Shown here: one piece after another, positions 28,081 to 35,860 of the stretch
Layout of the letters: each line of letters opens with the position of its first letter
Position numbering within the stretch: position 1 is the stretch's first letter
Assembly: GCF_002812725.1 (NCBI RefSeq)
Contig: NZ_NMUN01000010.1
Coordinates: forward strand, 310,001 to 374,000
DNA from: Microbacterium sp. BR1
GTDB lineage: Bacteria > Actinomycetota > Actinomycetes > Actinomycetales > Microbacteriaceae
Direction of reading: 5' to 3'
Length of the DNA: 64,000 nt
Program-made: the position numbers and the translations under genes
Notes under the pieces: generated by a model
Told to the model about the DNA's origin: nothing
What the model saw: the letters and a program-made list of their open reading frames with translations, nothing else
Databases searched by the model: none

Positions 28081-29010
28081 TCAGGCCTGGGCGGGGCGCT
28101 GGAACTCGTCGGGCAGGGGCGGGAACGTCTCTCCGACGCTCTGACCGTGTTCGGCGAGCAGGGCCGGGAACTCCGACGCGAGGTCGTCGGCCGACCACCC
28201 GCCGTCGTGGTACGCCGTCGCGACGGCCTCGGGGTGCGACCAGATCTGCACGCGGTCGCCGCCGATCCCGATCGCCTGACCCGTGACATCCGCTGCCGCG
28301 TCCGAGGCGAGGTAGGAGATGAGCCCGGCGACGTCGTCCGACGTTCCGAAGCCGAGGTCGTGGCGGAAGAAGGCGGGCATCGGCTCGTCCTTCTTCTCGG
28401 CCTCGACGGCGGCGGCGAAGTAGGGCAGCGTCGCGGTCATGGCGGTTGCCGCGACGGGGATGACGGCGTTCGCGGTGATGCCGGCGCGCTTGAGTTCGAG
28501 GGCCCACGTGCGCACCATGCCGACGATGCCGGCCTTGGCCGCGGCGTAGTTGGTCTGGCCGAAGTTGCCGCGCTGGCCGGTGGGGGAGCCGATGCAGATG
28601 ATCCGGCCGCCCTGTGCCTGCTCGCGCATGCGGGTCGCGGCCTCGCGAACGCAGGTGAAGGTGCCGCGCAGGTGAACGTTGATGACGGTGTCGAAGTCAT
28701 CGTCGCTCATCTTCCACAGCACGGTGTCGCGCAGCACGCCGGCGTTCGTGACGAGGATGTCGAGGCGCCCGTAGGTGTCGAACGCGGTGTCGACGAGAAG
28801 CTTGGCGGTCTCGGTCGGCCCGACGGGCGCGACGACCGCGACGGCCCTGCCGCCCGTGGATTCGATCGCCGCGACCGCATCGGCCGCGACCTGCTCGTCG
28901 ACGTCGTTGACGATGACGGATGCGCCCTGCCGGGCGAGTTCGGCGGCGTAGGCCAGACCGAGACCGCGCCCCGAACCGGTGACGATGGCTACTTTGCCTT
29001 CCAGCAGCAT
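28081..29010 (-). CDS. SDR family 3-hydroxyacyl-CoA dehydrogenase
   Basis: A 309-residue short-chain dehydrogenase and first gene of the five-gene operon. TGSGRGLG near residue 11, TNAGVLRD near 90, IGSPTG near 143 and NYAAAKAG near 160 give the cofactor and catalytic sites. The extended C-terminus with DVTGQAIGIGGDRV and WSHPEAV is shared with the SDR at 506-1420, and the two are clear paralogues. It should oxidise the 3-hydroxyacyl-CoA made by the hydratase. A strong promoter lies 27 bases upstream of the start. Confidence 0.86.
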   Translation of the reverse strand: MLLEGKVAIVTGSGRGLGLAYAAELARQGASVIVNDVDEQVAADAVAAIESTGGRAVAVVAPVGPTETAKLLVDTAFDTYGRLDILVTNAGVLRDTVLWKMSDDDFDTVINVHLRGTFTCVREAATRMREQAQGGRIICIGSPTGQRGNFGQTNYAAAKAGIVGMVRTWALELKRAGITANAVIPVAATAMTATLPYFAAAVEAEKKDEPMPAFFRHDLGFGTSDDVAGLISYLASDAAADVTGQAIGIGGDRVQIWSHPEAVATAYHDGGWSADDLASEFPALLAEHGQSVGETFPPLPDEFQRPAQA

Positions 29011-29037
29011 GGATGACTCCTTCGTATCTCTCCGTCC

Positions 29038-29073
29038 ATTAGAGCCCCGATAGTTGAGATTGTCAATTATTGA
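29038..29073 (-). promoter_or_regulatory. consensus promoter with overlapping palindrome, phd/cou-type operon
   Basis: On the minus strand TTGACA (29066-29061), exactly 17 bases, then TCTAAT (29043-29038). The perfect palindrome TCAATTATTGA (29063-29073) overlaps the -35. The divergent MarR gene starts 30 bases beyond it, so this is probably the MarR operator. Confidence 0.7.
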
Positions 29074-29086
29074 ATACGACTACTTT

Positions 29087-29092
29087 TGATAC
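29087..29092 (+). promoter_or_regulatory. -10 box TGATAC for near-leaderless MarR mRNA
   Basis: TGATAC ends 10 bases before the ATG at 29103, and no Shine-Dalgarno lies between. Transcription would start about at the start codon. The upstream palindrome could then also regulate this gene. Confidence 0.4.
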
Positions 29093-29102
29093 CATCGCTC
29101 CT

Positions 29103-29564
29103 ATGAGCACGGAGCAGATCGCGACACCCCCGGGGGGTGCGGCCGGCGGTGCCCTGGGGAACGAGATGAGTTTTCTGCTCGCTCGCGCGAATGCCCTCTC
29201 GCTCGCGGCGGGCAACGCCGCGCTGGCGACATCCGGATTGCGCGCACGGTCGTATTCGATCCTCGCGCTCGCGGTGGATGGGTCGCGGCCGTCCCAGCGT
29301 GACCTGGCGGATTTTCTGCGGCTCGATCCCAGCCAGGTCGTCGCGCTCGTCGATGACCTGCAGGCCCGCGGACTGGTCGTTCGCGAGCCCGACCCGGCAG
29401 ACAGGCGGGCGAACGTGGTCGTCGCCACACCCACCGGCCGTCTCGTGTACGAGCAGGCTCACGCCGCGGCGCGCACCGCCGAGCAGCAGGTGTTCGGACG
29501 CCTCACGCCGGGCGAACGCGATCGACTCACGGCGCTGCTGCGGGTCGTGGCGTTTCCCGACTGA
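29103..29564 (+). CDS. MarR family transcriptional regulator (PhdR-like position)
   Basis: A 153-residue winged-helix regulator. The recognition region SQRDLADFLRLDPSQVVALVDDL lies at residues about 61-83 and the wing is PADRRANVVVATPTGR. It is divergent from the phenylpropanoid-type operon across a palindrome that covers the operon promoter, the layout of a local repressor released by a CoA ester. An in-frame start at 29070 would place 11 residues encoded by the promoter region before the ATG chosen here, so it is rejected. It is not closely related to the two MarR proteins at 6106-7302. Confidence 0.85.
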   Translation: MSTEQIATPPGGAAGGALGNEMSFLLARANALSLAAGNAALATSGLRARSYSILALAVDGSRPSQRDLADFLRLDPSQVVALVDDLQARGLVVREPDPADRRANVVVATPTGRLVYEQAHAAARTAEQQVFGRLTPGERDRLTALLRVVAFPD

Positions 29565-29605
29565 CCGCGCTGCACAGCCGGTCGACCGGCACCTTGCCGT
29601 GCGCG

Positions 29606-29611
29606 TACCGT
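29606..29611 (+). promoter_or_regulatory. -10 box TACCGT for leaderless small zinc-ribbon gene
   Basis: TACCGT ends 6 bases before the GTG at 29618, the arrangement expected for a leaderless transcript. Confidence 0.4.
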
Positions 29612-29617
29612 GGAGGG

Positions 29618-30016
29618 GTGAAGATCACCGGCTCGACGGACTGGCGCGAAGACCTCCCTTTCGATGTTCCCGTGCTCGTCGCGGACGTCGTGCCCGGCGA
29701 CCCGACGCGTTGCTCGGAGTGCGGCCCCGCCTCGGAGCCGCGCGATCGCACCGAGCTGTGGGCGGTCCGCCGCCGGAATCCGAAGAGCCACGCCGGCGTC
29801 GTCCGTTTCCACTGCGCCGAGCACCTGCCCCCGCCGCCGGCCCCGGTCGAGTCGGAGCTGGATGCCCGCGTGCGACGCTCGACCGCGCGCGCAGCGAGGG
29901 CCGCCGCGCCCCGTCGACCGGCCGTGCCCGAGCGGGTCGCGGCGGTCTGTCCGACGTGCTTCGTCGAGGTGCCGCCCACGGGCGTGTGCGGTATGTGCGG
30001 CGAGCGCATCGCCTGA
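29618..30016 (+). CDS. small cysteine-pair protein of unknown function
   Basis: A 132-residue hypothetical protein. Near residue 31 there is C-S-E-C, and near the C-terminus there are two more pairs, CPTC and CGMC, suggesting zinc-ribbon binding. In between is a proline- and alanine-rich basic linker. A histidine-cysteine pair (FHCAEH) near residue 66 may complete the first site. The GTG at 29618 is preferred because TACCGT lies 6 bases upstream; a TTG at 29594 is possible. It stands alone between the MarR gene and the convergent transporter gene. I do not recognise a function. Confidence 0.6.
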   Translation: MKITGSTDWREDLPFDVPVLVADVVPGDPTRCSECGPASEPRDRTELWAVRRRNPKSHAGVVRFHCAEHLPPPPAPVESELDARVRRSTARAARAAAPRRPAVPERVAAVCPTCFVEVPPTGVCGMCGERIA

Positions 30017-30027
30017 TCGGCCCCAGA

Positions 30028-31299
30028 TCAGTTGCGGTGCGGCTGACGCGCATCCAGAACGAACCGCGGTCGGCCCGCGAGCACGCCCGTCACCGACTGC
30101 GCGAGCAGGACCAGCCCCAGCAGACCCAGAGAGACCGTCCATCCGCCGAACCCCGCGTGCAGCGCTCCGAACAGCACGGGGCCGACCGCGGCGATCAGGT
30201 AGCCGACGGACTGGGCCATGCCCGAGAGCGCGGCCGAAGCATCCGGCGTTCGCGCTCGCTGCGCCATCAGGGTCAGCGACATGCTGAGCGAGGCGCCCGA
30301 GGAGAGTCCCGCGATCAGCACCCACATGACGATCGCCCCGGGGGCGACCATCAGCCCCGCGATGCCGATGACGCCGACGAGCGGAATCGCTGCGGGGACG
30401 TATCGCTCGGCGGGGCCGCGGAGCAGGACCGGCACGATGATCGAACCGATGATCGTGGTGAGCTGATAGATCATCACGTCGAACCCGGCCACGACCTCTG
30501 AGCGGCCGATCGATGTCGAGATCGCGGCCAACCACGTGAGCATCATGTAGAAGGTGGATGCCTGGAAGCCCATGTATGCGGCCACCTGCCACGCGAGCGC
30601 ATCCCGCCAGATCCCCGTGCTCGTGCGGGCGACGACGGGCCGCGCGCGGTGGACGGCGTTGTGTCCGCGCGTCGCCCACGCCCACACCGCGATCGCCGGA
30701 ATGAGCAGCCCGGCACCGATGACGAGCAGCGCGATGCGCCATCCGGACTGCTCGTCGCCGAGGAACGACAGGGGTACCGCGACCCCCGAGCCGATCGCTC
30801 CGACGCCCCCGAGCAGCCCCGTGTAGACGGCCATCACGACCGGGACGCGCGCGGGGAAGTCCCGCTTGATGACGGCGGGCATGAGCACGTTGGCCACCGC
30901 GAGCGCGAGACCGATCAGGACGGTTCCGATCCACAGGCTGATGGTGGGGCCGGGCAGCGAGCGCACGGTCGTGCCCGCGAGCAACAGGAGGAGCGCCCCC
31001 AACACGGCTCGCGACATCCCGAACCGCAGACTCAGCCCCAGCGCGAAAGGTGACAGCGCCGCCCAGGCGACGAGCGGCACGGCGGCGATCAGACCGAGAG
31101 CGCCGACCGACATTCCCGTATCGGTGCCGATCTGGTCGAGCAGGGGACCGACCGCCGTGATGCTCAGGCGCATGTTCGCCGCGACGAGGCAGACGGCGAC
31201 GAACAGGGTCAGCCCCGCGGCCGGCGCACTCATGCCGACACGGGCGTCCTCTCTGGCCGGGCGCGACGCGTGCGTGCGTACCTCGTTGTCGGAGCCCAT
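30028..31299 (-). CDS. MFS transporter, CynX/NimT type
   Basis: A 423-residue transporter with twelve hydrophobic segments beginning at LTLFVAVCLVAANMRL (about residue 30). The first-helix NMRLSITAVGP pattern and the short central loop near residue 205 match the cyanate/nitroimidazole (CynX/NimT) branch. It could export or import a small aromatic or inorganic anion. The ATG at 31299 is chosen because TATAGT lies 9 bases upstream; the open frame runs on to 31890 without family similarity. It lies next to pobA but has its own promoter. Confidence 0.83.
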   Translation of the reverse strand: MGSDNEVRTHASRPAREDARVGMSAPAAGLTLFVAVCLVAANMRLSITAVGPLLDQIGTDTGMSVGALGLIAAVPLVAWAALSPFALGLSLRFGMSRAVLGALLLLLAGTTVRSLPGPTISLWIGTVLIGLALAVANVLMPAVIKRDFPARVPVVMAVYTGLLGGVGAIGSGVAVPLSFLGDEQSGWRIALLVIGAGLLIPAIAVWAWATRGHNAVHRARPVVARTSTGIWRDALAWQVAAYMGFQASTFYMMLTWLAAISTSIGRSEVVAGFDVMIYQLTTIIGSIIVPVLLRGPAERYVPAAIPLVGVIGIAGLMVAPGAIVMWVLIAGLSSGASLSMSLTLMAQRARTPDASAALSGMAQSVGYLIAAVGPVLFGALHAGFGGWTVSLGLLGLVLLAQSVTGVLAGRPRFVLDARQPHRN

Positions 31300-31308
31300 G
31301 ATCACCGG

Positions 31309-31314
31309 ACTATA
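31309..31314 (-). promoter_or_regulatory. -10 box TATAGT of MFS transporter gene
   Basis: TATAGT on the minus strand, 9 bases before the ATG at 31299 and without a Shine-Dalgarno, suggests a nearly leaderless message. Confidence 0.5.
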
Positions 31315-31385
31315 GCCGAGGCGCGGGCGGGCCCGGTCCGCGGTTCCCAGTGAGCGGATGACGGCGCTACAGGGCCGTCGAGACG

Positions 31386-32573
31386 CTACAGGGCCGTCGA
31401 GAACGGCCAACCCGTATACGCCTCGGCGAGGTAGGTGCGCCCGGCCTCGGACTCGACGACGCTGCGGAGCTCGCCCACCTGGCGCAGGCGGTCGAAGTCC
31501 GAGGCATCCGGTGCGACGTGCAGCATGCTCGTCATCCACCACGAGAAGTGCTGCGCCTTCCAGATGCGCTGCAGCGCGGTTTCGGCGTAGACGTCGATCA
31601 GGCGTTCGTCGTTCTCGAGGAGCAGGGCTCTGAGCGCCCGCTCGAGCAGCAGCACGTCGGCCACGGCCAGGTTCATGCCCTTCGCCCCGGTCGGCGGGAC
31701 CGTGTGGGCCGCGTCGCCGACGAGCGCGACGCGCCCGGCGCGGAGCTCGTGCGCGACGAAGCTGCGGAACCGCAGCACATCCCGCTGGAAGATCGGGCCG
31801 CGTTGCAGCGTCGTCCCGGGCACGCGCAGCTGGAGCTGTTCCCAGATCTCGTCCTCGCTCAGCGCCTCGGTGTCGGCGTTCGGGTCGCACTGGAAGTACA
31901 TCCGCTGCACGGTGGCGCTGCGCTGGCTGATCAGCGCGAAGCCGTCGGGCGAGTTGCTGTAGATCAGCTCGTCCGAGCTCGGCGGCGCCTCGCAGAGGAT
32001 GCCGAACCAGGCGAAGGGATACTCACGGAAGTAGCCGCCGGTCTGCGAGCCCGTGACCGCCGCGCGGGCGACGCTGCGGGAGCCGTCGGCGCCGACGACG
32101 AAGTCCGCCTCGATGACGAAGGACTCGCCGTCGGGTCCGGTCGCGATGACGCGCGGCCGATCCGTTGCGGCGTCCTCGACGCGCTCGGCGGTGACGCCGA
32201 AGCGCAGGTCCTGGCCGCCCGCGAGGCGTGCGGCGATCAGGTCTTTCAGCACCTCGTGCTGGGGGTAGAGCCAGACGCTGCGGCCGGTCAGCCCGGGGAA
32301 GTCGATGCGGTGTCCCTGGCCCTCGAAGCGCAGTTCGATGCCGTCGTGCCGATGACCGACCGTGCGCACGCGGTCCGATGCGCCGGATGAGTCGAGCACC
32401 TCGACGGTTCCGTGCTCGAGGATGCCGGCACGGATCGTGCTCTCGATCTCATCGCGGGTGCGCTGATCGATCACGACGGACTCGATGCCTGCCGACGCGA
32501 GCAGGTGGGACAGGAGCAGGCCTGCGGGCCCCGCTCCGACGATCGCGACCCGGGTGCGGACGGTCTCGGTCAT
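31386..32573 (-). CDS. pobA: 4-hydroxybenzoate 3-monooxygenase
   Basis: A 395-residue FAD monooxygenase that converts 4-hydroxybenzoate to protocatechuate with NAD(P)H and oxygen. The dinucleotide site VGAGPAG begins at about residue 12. The DG motif VVGADGSRS lies near 158 and GDAAHTVPPTGAKGMNLA near 285. The length equals the Pseudomonas enzyme (394 residues), and SWWMTSMLH near the end is characteristic. GGAG lies 7 bases before the ATG. An IclR gene lies upstream on the same strand, matching a pobR-pobA layout. The product feeds directly into the pca genes across the divergent region. Confidence 0.93.
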   Translation of the reverse strand: MTETVRTRVAIVGAGPAGLLLSHLLASAGIESVVIDQRTRDEIESTIRAGILEHGTVEVLDSSGASDRVRTVGHRHDGIELRFEGQGHRIDFPGLTGRSVWLYPQHEVLKDLIAARLAGGQDLRFGVTAERVEDAATDRPRVIATGPDGESFVIEADFVVGADGSRSVARAAVTGSQTGGYFREYPFAWFGILCEAPPSSDELIYSNSPDGFALISQRSATVQRMYFQCDPNADTEALSEDEIWEQLQLRVPGTTLQRGPIFQRDVLRFRSFVAHELRAGRVALVGDAAHTVPPTGAKGMNLAVADVLLLERALRALLLENDERLIDVYAETALQRIWKAQHFSWWMTSMLHVAPDASDFDRLRQVGELRSVVESEAGRTYLAEAYTGWPFSTAL

Positions 32574-32641
32574 GGTGGCGTCTCCTTCGACGGACTGTTT
32601 CCCCTCAGCATCCAACCCACCACTCCGCCCTCGCACCCCAT

Positions 32642-32658
32642 TTCCCATTGAACGGGAA
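32642..32658. promoter_or_regulatory. inverted repeat upstream of pobA
   Basis: TTCCC (32642-32646) and GGGAA (32654-32658) flank ATTGAAC. It lies 69-85 bases before the pobA ATG, in the 195-base gap after the IclR gene. It is a candidate IclR-family operator. Confidence 0.35.
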
Positions 32659-32768
32659 CCAACCATCCTCCCGGACCCGCTCGCCTGGCACTCGTTGCGG
32701 GTTTTCGGGGGCCTATGCCGCGTCTACTGTCAGGGGAGCGGGTCCGGCAGCGGCACGGAGGACGTTGG

Positions 32769-33524
32769 TCAGGGGCGGTCGGAGGCGAGGGCTGCGCAGA
32801 TGCCCGCGGAGGCCCGGCGCAGTTCGTCGAGGGGGCCCGAGGTGGGGGCGTCGCGCGGGAGGACGACGGACAGGGCCGCGATGACCGCACCGCGCACATC
32901 CCGGATCGGCGTCGCGATACCCGTCGACACGCTCTCGATCGACCCGGGGGCGACGACGTAGCCCGCGCGCCGGATGTCGTCCAGCACGCGCGACAACACG
33001 GCGGGGTCCGTGATCGTCTCGGGAGAGACGGAGACGAGCGGCCCGGCGAGTACGCGACGACGCAGATCGTCGGGACCGAAGGCGAGCAGCACGAGACCCG
33101 ACGACGACGCGTGCAGGGGGAGTCGGCCGGCGATCCTCGTGATGTTGGCCCCGGCCTCGGGGTGCGAGAGGCGCTCGAGGAACAGCGCCTCGTCCTGCTC
33201 GAGCACCGCGAGCTGCGTGTGCTCGCGTACCCGCGCCTGCACCTGCGACATGAAGGGCAGCGCCGCCTGGCGCAGGCGCAGCGCGTTCGACCCCCGCAGG
33301 GCGAGTTCCCACAGCCTCATGCCGAGTCGCACGCGGTGCTCGTCGTCGCGCTCGAGCAGCCCCGCGCGCACGAGTTCGTCGACGATGCGGTGCGCCGTGG
33401 ACGACGGCAGCCCCGACCGCCGACCGATCTGCGCCGCGGTCTGCACGGTTCTCTCGGCGCTGAAGGTGTCGAGCACGCGCACGATGCGTTCCGCCATCGT
33501 GTCACCCGTCGGCGAGTTCGCCAT
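32769..33524 (-). CDS. IclR family regulator, probable pobA regulator
   Basis: A 251-residue IclR protein. The N-terminal winged helix covers residues about 8-70 (RRSGLPSSTAHRIVDEL), followed by the effector-binding GAF-like domain with GRLPLHASSSGLVLLAFG. It is transcribed in the same direction as pobA, 195 bases upstream of it, and is divergent from a second IclR gene that leads the pca genes. The ATG at 33524 lies 6 bases after TATCTT, so the mRNA is leaderless. The frame extends upstream through the antisense of a tandem repeat, which is not part of the protein. Confidence 0.84.
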   Translation of the reverse strand: MANSPTGDTMAERIVRVLDTFSAERTVQTAAQIGRRSGLPSSTAHRIVDELVRAGLLERDDEHRVRLGMRLWELALRGSNALRLRQAALPFMSQVQARVREHTQLAVLEQDEALFLERLSHPEAGANITRIAGRLPLHASSSGLVLLAFGPDDLRRRVLAGPLVSVSPETITDPAVLSRVLDDIRRAGYVVAPGSIESVSTGIATPIRDVRGAVIAALSVVLPRDAPTSGPLDELRRASAGICAALASDRP

Positions 33525-33530
33525 TCGCCC

Positions 33531-33536
33531 AAGATA
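33531..33536 (-). promoter_or_regulatory. -10 box TATCTT of leaderless IclR mRNA
   Basis: TATCTT on the minus strand ends 6 bases before the ATG at 33524. It lies in a gap of only 38 bases between two divergent IclR genes. Confidence 0.5.
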
Positions 33537-33562
33537 GCCTCGGTGAGAGAGGGGGAGCGACG

Positions 33563-34414
33563 ATGCATAGCGACGGTGCTGCAGACGGTGTTGCCGAAGA
33601 CGGTGCTGCAGAAGACAGTGCTGCACAAGACAGTGCTGCACAAAACAGTGCTGCAGAGGGTGTCCTCGAGCGCGCCCTCGGCGTGCTGCAGTGCTTCTCG
33701 GACGATGAGCCCGCCCTCTCGGCGGCGGTGATCGCCGAACGCACGGGCCTGGCGACGTCGACGCTGCACCGCCTGCTCGCCCGGCTCACCACGCTCGGCC
33801 TGCTCGCGCGTGCCCCCGGTCATCGGTACACCATCGGCGTGCGGCTCTGGGAGCTGGGCGAGCTCTCGCCGCTCTCGCTGCGACTGCGCGAAACCGCACT
33901 TCCGTTCATGCTGCGCCTCTACGAAGCCACCGCCGAGAACGTGCACCTCGCGGTTCTGGATGCCCCGACGCCCGAGCGTGCGACCGCCCTGTACGTCGGT
34001 CGGGTGACGGGACAGTCGTCCATCCCCACCCTCAGCCGGATGGGCGGACGCCACCCGCTCCACACGACGGGAGTCGGCAAGGCGCTCCTCGCGACGCGCG
34101 ACGAGGACTGGCTCGCTCACTACTTCTCGACACCCCTCGAACGCGAGACGACGCACTCCATCACGACGGAAGAAGTGCTGCGGGCCGAGCTGGCTGTCGC
34201 GCGCCGCCGCGGGTACGCCACGACGCGCGAAGAGATGACGCTGGGCAACGTCTCGGTGGCCGCGGCGCTCGGCAAGGTCGCGGGCCTCCCGCCCGCGGCG
34301 ATCGGCATGGTCGTGCGGCTGGAGAGGGCCGATGAGCGTCGGTTGGCCGCACTCGTGACACAGTCGGCAGCGGACCTGACACGGATCCTGCGGGAGACGG
34401 ATCCCACTGAGTGA
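33563..34414 (+). CDS. IclR family regulator with repetitive N-terminus
   Basis: A 283-residue IclR protein leading the pcaHGBDC genes. The first 34 residues are a five-residue repeat rich in A, D, S, Q and E, encoded by a 15-base tandem repeat and absent from normal IclR proteins. The winged helix follows (TGLATSTLHRLLARL, about residues 62-76), then the effector domain with GGRHPLHTTGVGKALLA. GGGGGAG lies 5 bases before the ATG, supporting translation of the repeat; a GTG just after the repeat is an alternative start. It likely controls the pca genes immediately downstream. Confidence 0.82.
   Translation: MHSDGAADGVAEDGAAEDSAAQDSAAQNSAAEGVLERALGVLQCFSDDEPALSAAVIAERTGLATSTLHRLLARLTTLGLLARAPGHRYTIGVRLWELGELSPLSLRLRETALPFMLRLYEATAENVHLAVLDAPTPERATALYVGRVTGQSSIPTLSRMGGRHPLHTTGVGKALLATRDEDWLAHYFSTPLERETTHSITTEEVLRAELAVARRRGYATTREEMTLGNVSVAAALGKVAGLPPAAIGMVVRLERADERRLAALVTQSAADLTRILRETDPTE
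33574..33660 (+). repeat. 15-base tandem repeat in IclR gene
   Basis: One 12-base and five 15-base units of the form CRGTGCTGCASAAGA. They encode a five-residue repeat (roughly D-S-A-A-Q). Units differ by a few bases, the middle ones being nearly identical, so length variation between strains is likely. Confidence 0.85.
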
Positions 34415-34481
34415 GAATCCGTGGCGGATGCGCGGGGCCCGCCTGTCACCCTTTGGATAGCTCTTTGTCGAAGGAGACACC

Positions 34482-35303
34482 ATGACAGATACAACTCCGC
34501 AGGCTGCGGCCCCCGAATCATTGCTCGCCTCGCCGGACATGCCCTCGCAGCGCGAGATCAACGCCGAGATGGCCGAGATCCACGCCGACCATCTGGCACG
34601 CGAGGCGCGGGGCGAGGCGCCCGCACCGGTCACGCTCTACGATTTCGCGCCCTACCGGTCGAGCGTCCTGCGCCACCCCACCAAGAACCCGCGCCTGGTC
34701 GACCCCGAGACGATCGAGCTGTGGTCGCCGGCGTACGGCCAGCGCGACGTCGCGGCTATCGAGTCCGACCTGACGCTGCAGCACACGGGTGAGCCCCTGG
34801 GCGAGCGCATCACGGTCTCGGGACGCCTGCTCGACAGCTGGGGTCGGCCGCTCGCCAACCAGCTCGTCGAGATCTGGCAGGCCAACTCGGCTGGGCGCTA
34901 CATCCACCAGCGCGACCAGCACCCGGCGCCCCTCGACCCGAACTTCACGGGCGCGGGCCGCACGGTCACGAACGACAACGGCGAGTACTTCTTCACGACC
35001 ATCAAGCCCGGTCCGTACCCGTGGAAGAACCACATCAACGCGTGGCGTCCGGCCCACATCCATTTCTCGCTCTTCGGCACGGCTTTCACGCAGCGCATCA
35101 TCACGCAGATGTACTTCCCGGGCGACCCGCTCTTCGCGCTCGACCCGATCTACAACACCATCCGCGACCAGAAGGCGCGCGACCGTCTCGTCGGCGCCTA
35201 CGACCACGACCTCACCGTGCCCGAGTTCTCGATGGGCTACACGTGGGACATCGTCGTCGACGGTCCGTCCGCGACCTGGTTCGAGCCCGAGGGAGAGCAC
35301 TGA
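34482..35303 (+). CDS. pcaH: protocatechuate 3,4-dioxygenase beta subunit
   Basis: A 273-residue intradiol dioxygenase subunit that holds the catalytic ferric iron and cleaves protocatechuate to 3-carboxy-cis,cis-muconate. The iron site is visible: tyrosine in GPYPWKNH, followed by WRPAHIHFS with two histidines (about residues 180-195). DSWGRPLANQLVEIWQAN is the intradiol dioxygenase signature. An N-terminal segment of about 25 residues precedes the family core. GAAGGAG lies upstream of the ATG. The stop overlaps the pcaG start (TGATG), which suits equal production of the two subunits. Confidence 0.95.
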   Translation: MTDTTPQAAAPESLLASPDMPSQREINAEMAEIHADHLAREARGEAPAPVTLYDFAPYRSSVLRHPTKNPRLVDPETIELWSPAYGQRDVAAIESDLTLQHTGEPLGERITVSGRLLDSWGRPLANQLVEIWQANSAGRYIHQRDQHPAPLDPNFTGAGRTVTNDNGEYFFTTIKPGPYPWKNHINAWRPAHIHFSLFGTAFTQRIITQMYFPGDPLFALDPIYNTIRDQKARDRLVGAYDHDLTVPEFSMGYTWDIVVDGPSATWFEPEGEH

Positions 35304-35860
35304 TGAGCACCGAAACCCGCCTGGAGCCGACACCCGGCCAGACGATCGGGCCGTTCTTCGCGTTCGGCCTCGCCTATCCGAAGATGCACGAGGTCACCTT
35401 CCCGCACTCCCCCGGAGCGATCGTGCTCTCGGGCACCGTGTACGACGGGGCCGGGGCTCCGATCCCCGATGCCGTCGTCGAGATCTGGGGTGCCGACAGC
35501 GACGGCACCGTCTCGCGCAGTCGCGGCGCGCGTCGCCGCGACGACCACACCTTCACGGGCTTCGGGCGTTCGGCGACGACGGACGAGGGACACTACGAGT
35601 TCTGGACACGCAACCCCGGCTCGATCGACGGCAAAGCGCCGTTCTTCGCCGCCGTGGTCTTCGCGCGCGGTCTGCCGAACAAGCTGCACACGCGCATCTA
35701 CCTGCCCGAGGACGAGGCCGGACTCGCGGCCGATCCGCTGCTGTCCGACCTGTCCGAGGACGAGCGCGGTACGCTCATCGCAACGCGCCTGCCCGACGGC
35801 AGCCTGCGGCACGACATCCGGCTGCAGGGCGAGAAGGAGACCGTCTTCCTTGCCTTCTGA
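35303..35860 (+). CDS. pcaG: protocatechuate 3,4-dioxygenase alpha subunit
   Basis: A 185-residue subunit that pairs with PcaH. It begins with TPGQTIGPFFAFGL, the usual start of alpha subunits, and contains VVEIWGADSDG. It lacks the HIHFS iron-ligand segment, as expected. The domain with NKLHTRIYLPE and RHDIRLQGEKETVFLAF at the C-terminus is standard. The start overlaps the pcaH stop. GAAGGAG inside its last codons probably serves pcaB. Confidence 0.94.
   Translation: MSTETRLEPTPGQTIGPFFAFGLAYPKMHEVTFPHSPGAIVLSGTVYDGAGAPIPDAVVEIWGADSDGTVSRSRGARRRDDHTFTGFGRSATTDEGHYEFWTRNPGSIDGKAPFFAAVVFARGLPNKLHTRIYLPEDEAGLAADPLLSDLSEDERGTLIATRLPDGSLRHDIRLQGEKETVFLAF

Noticed and set aside
30028..31890. A 620-residue version of the MFS transporter
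   Set aside because: The upstream 197 codons are low-complexity and overlap pobA; a -10 box and ATG lie at 31299-31314.
33574..33660. CRISPR-like repeat
   Set aside because: The units are contiguous without spacers and in frame within a gene, so this is a coding tandem repeat.
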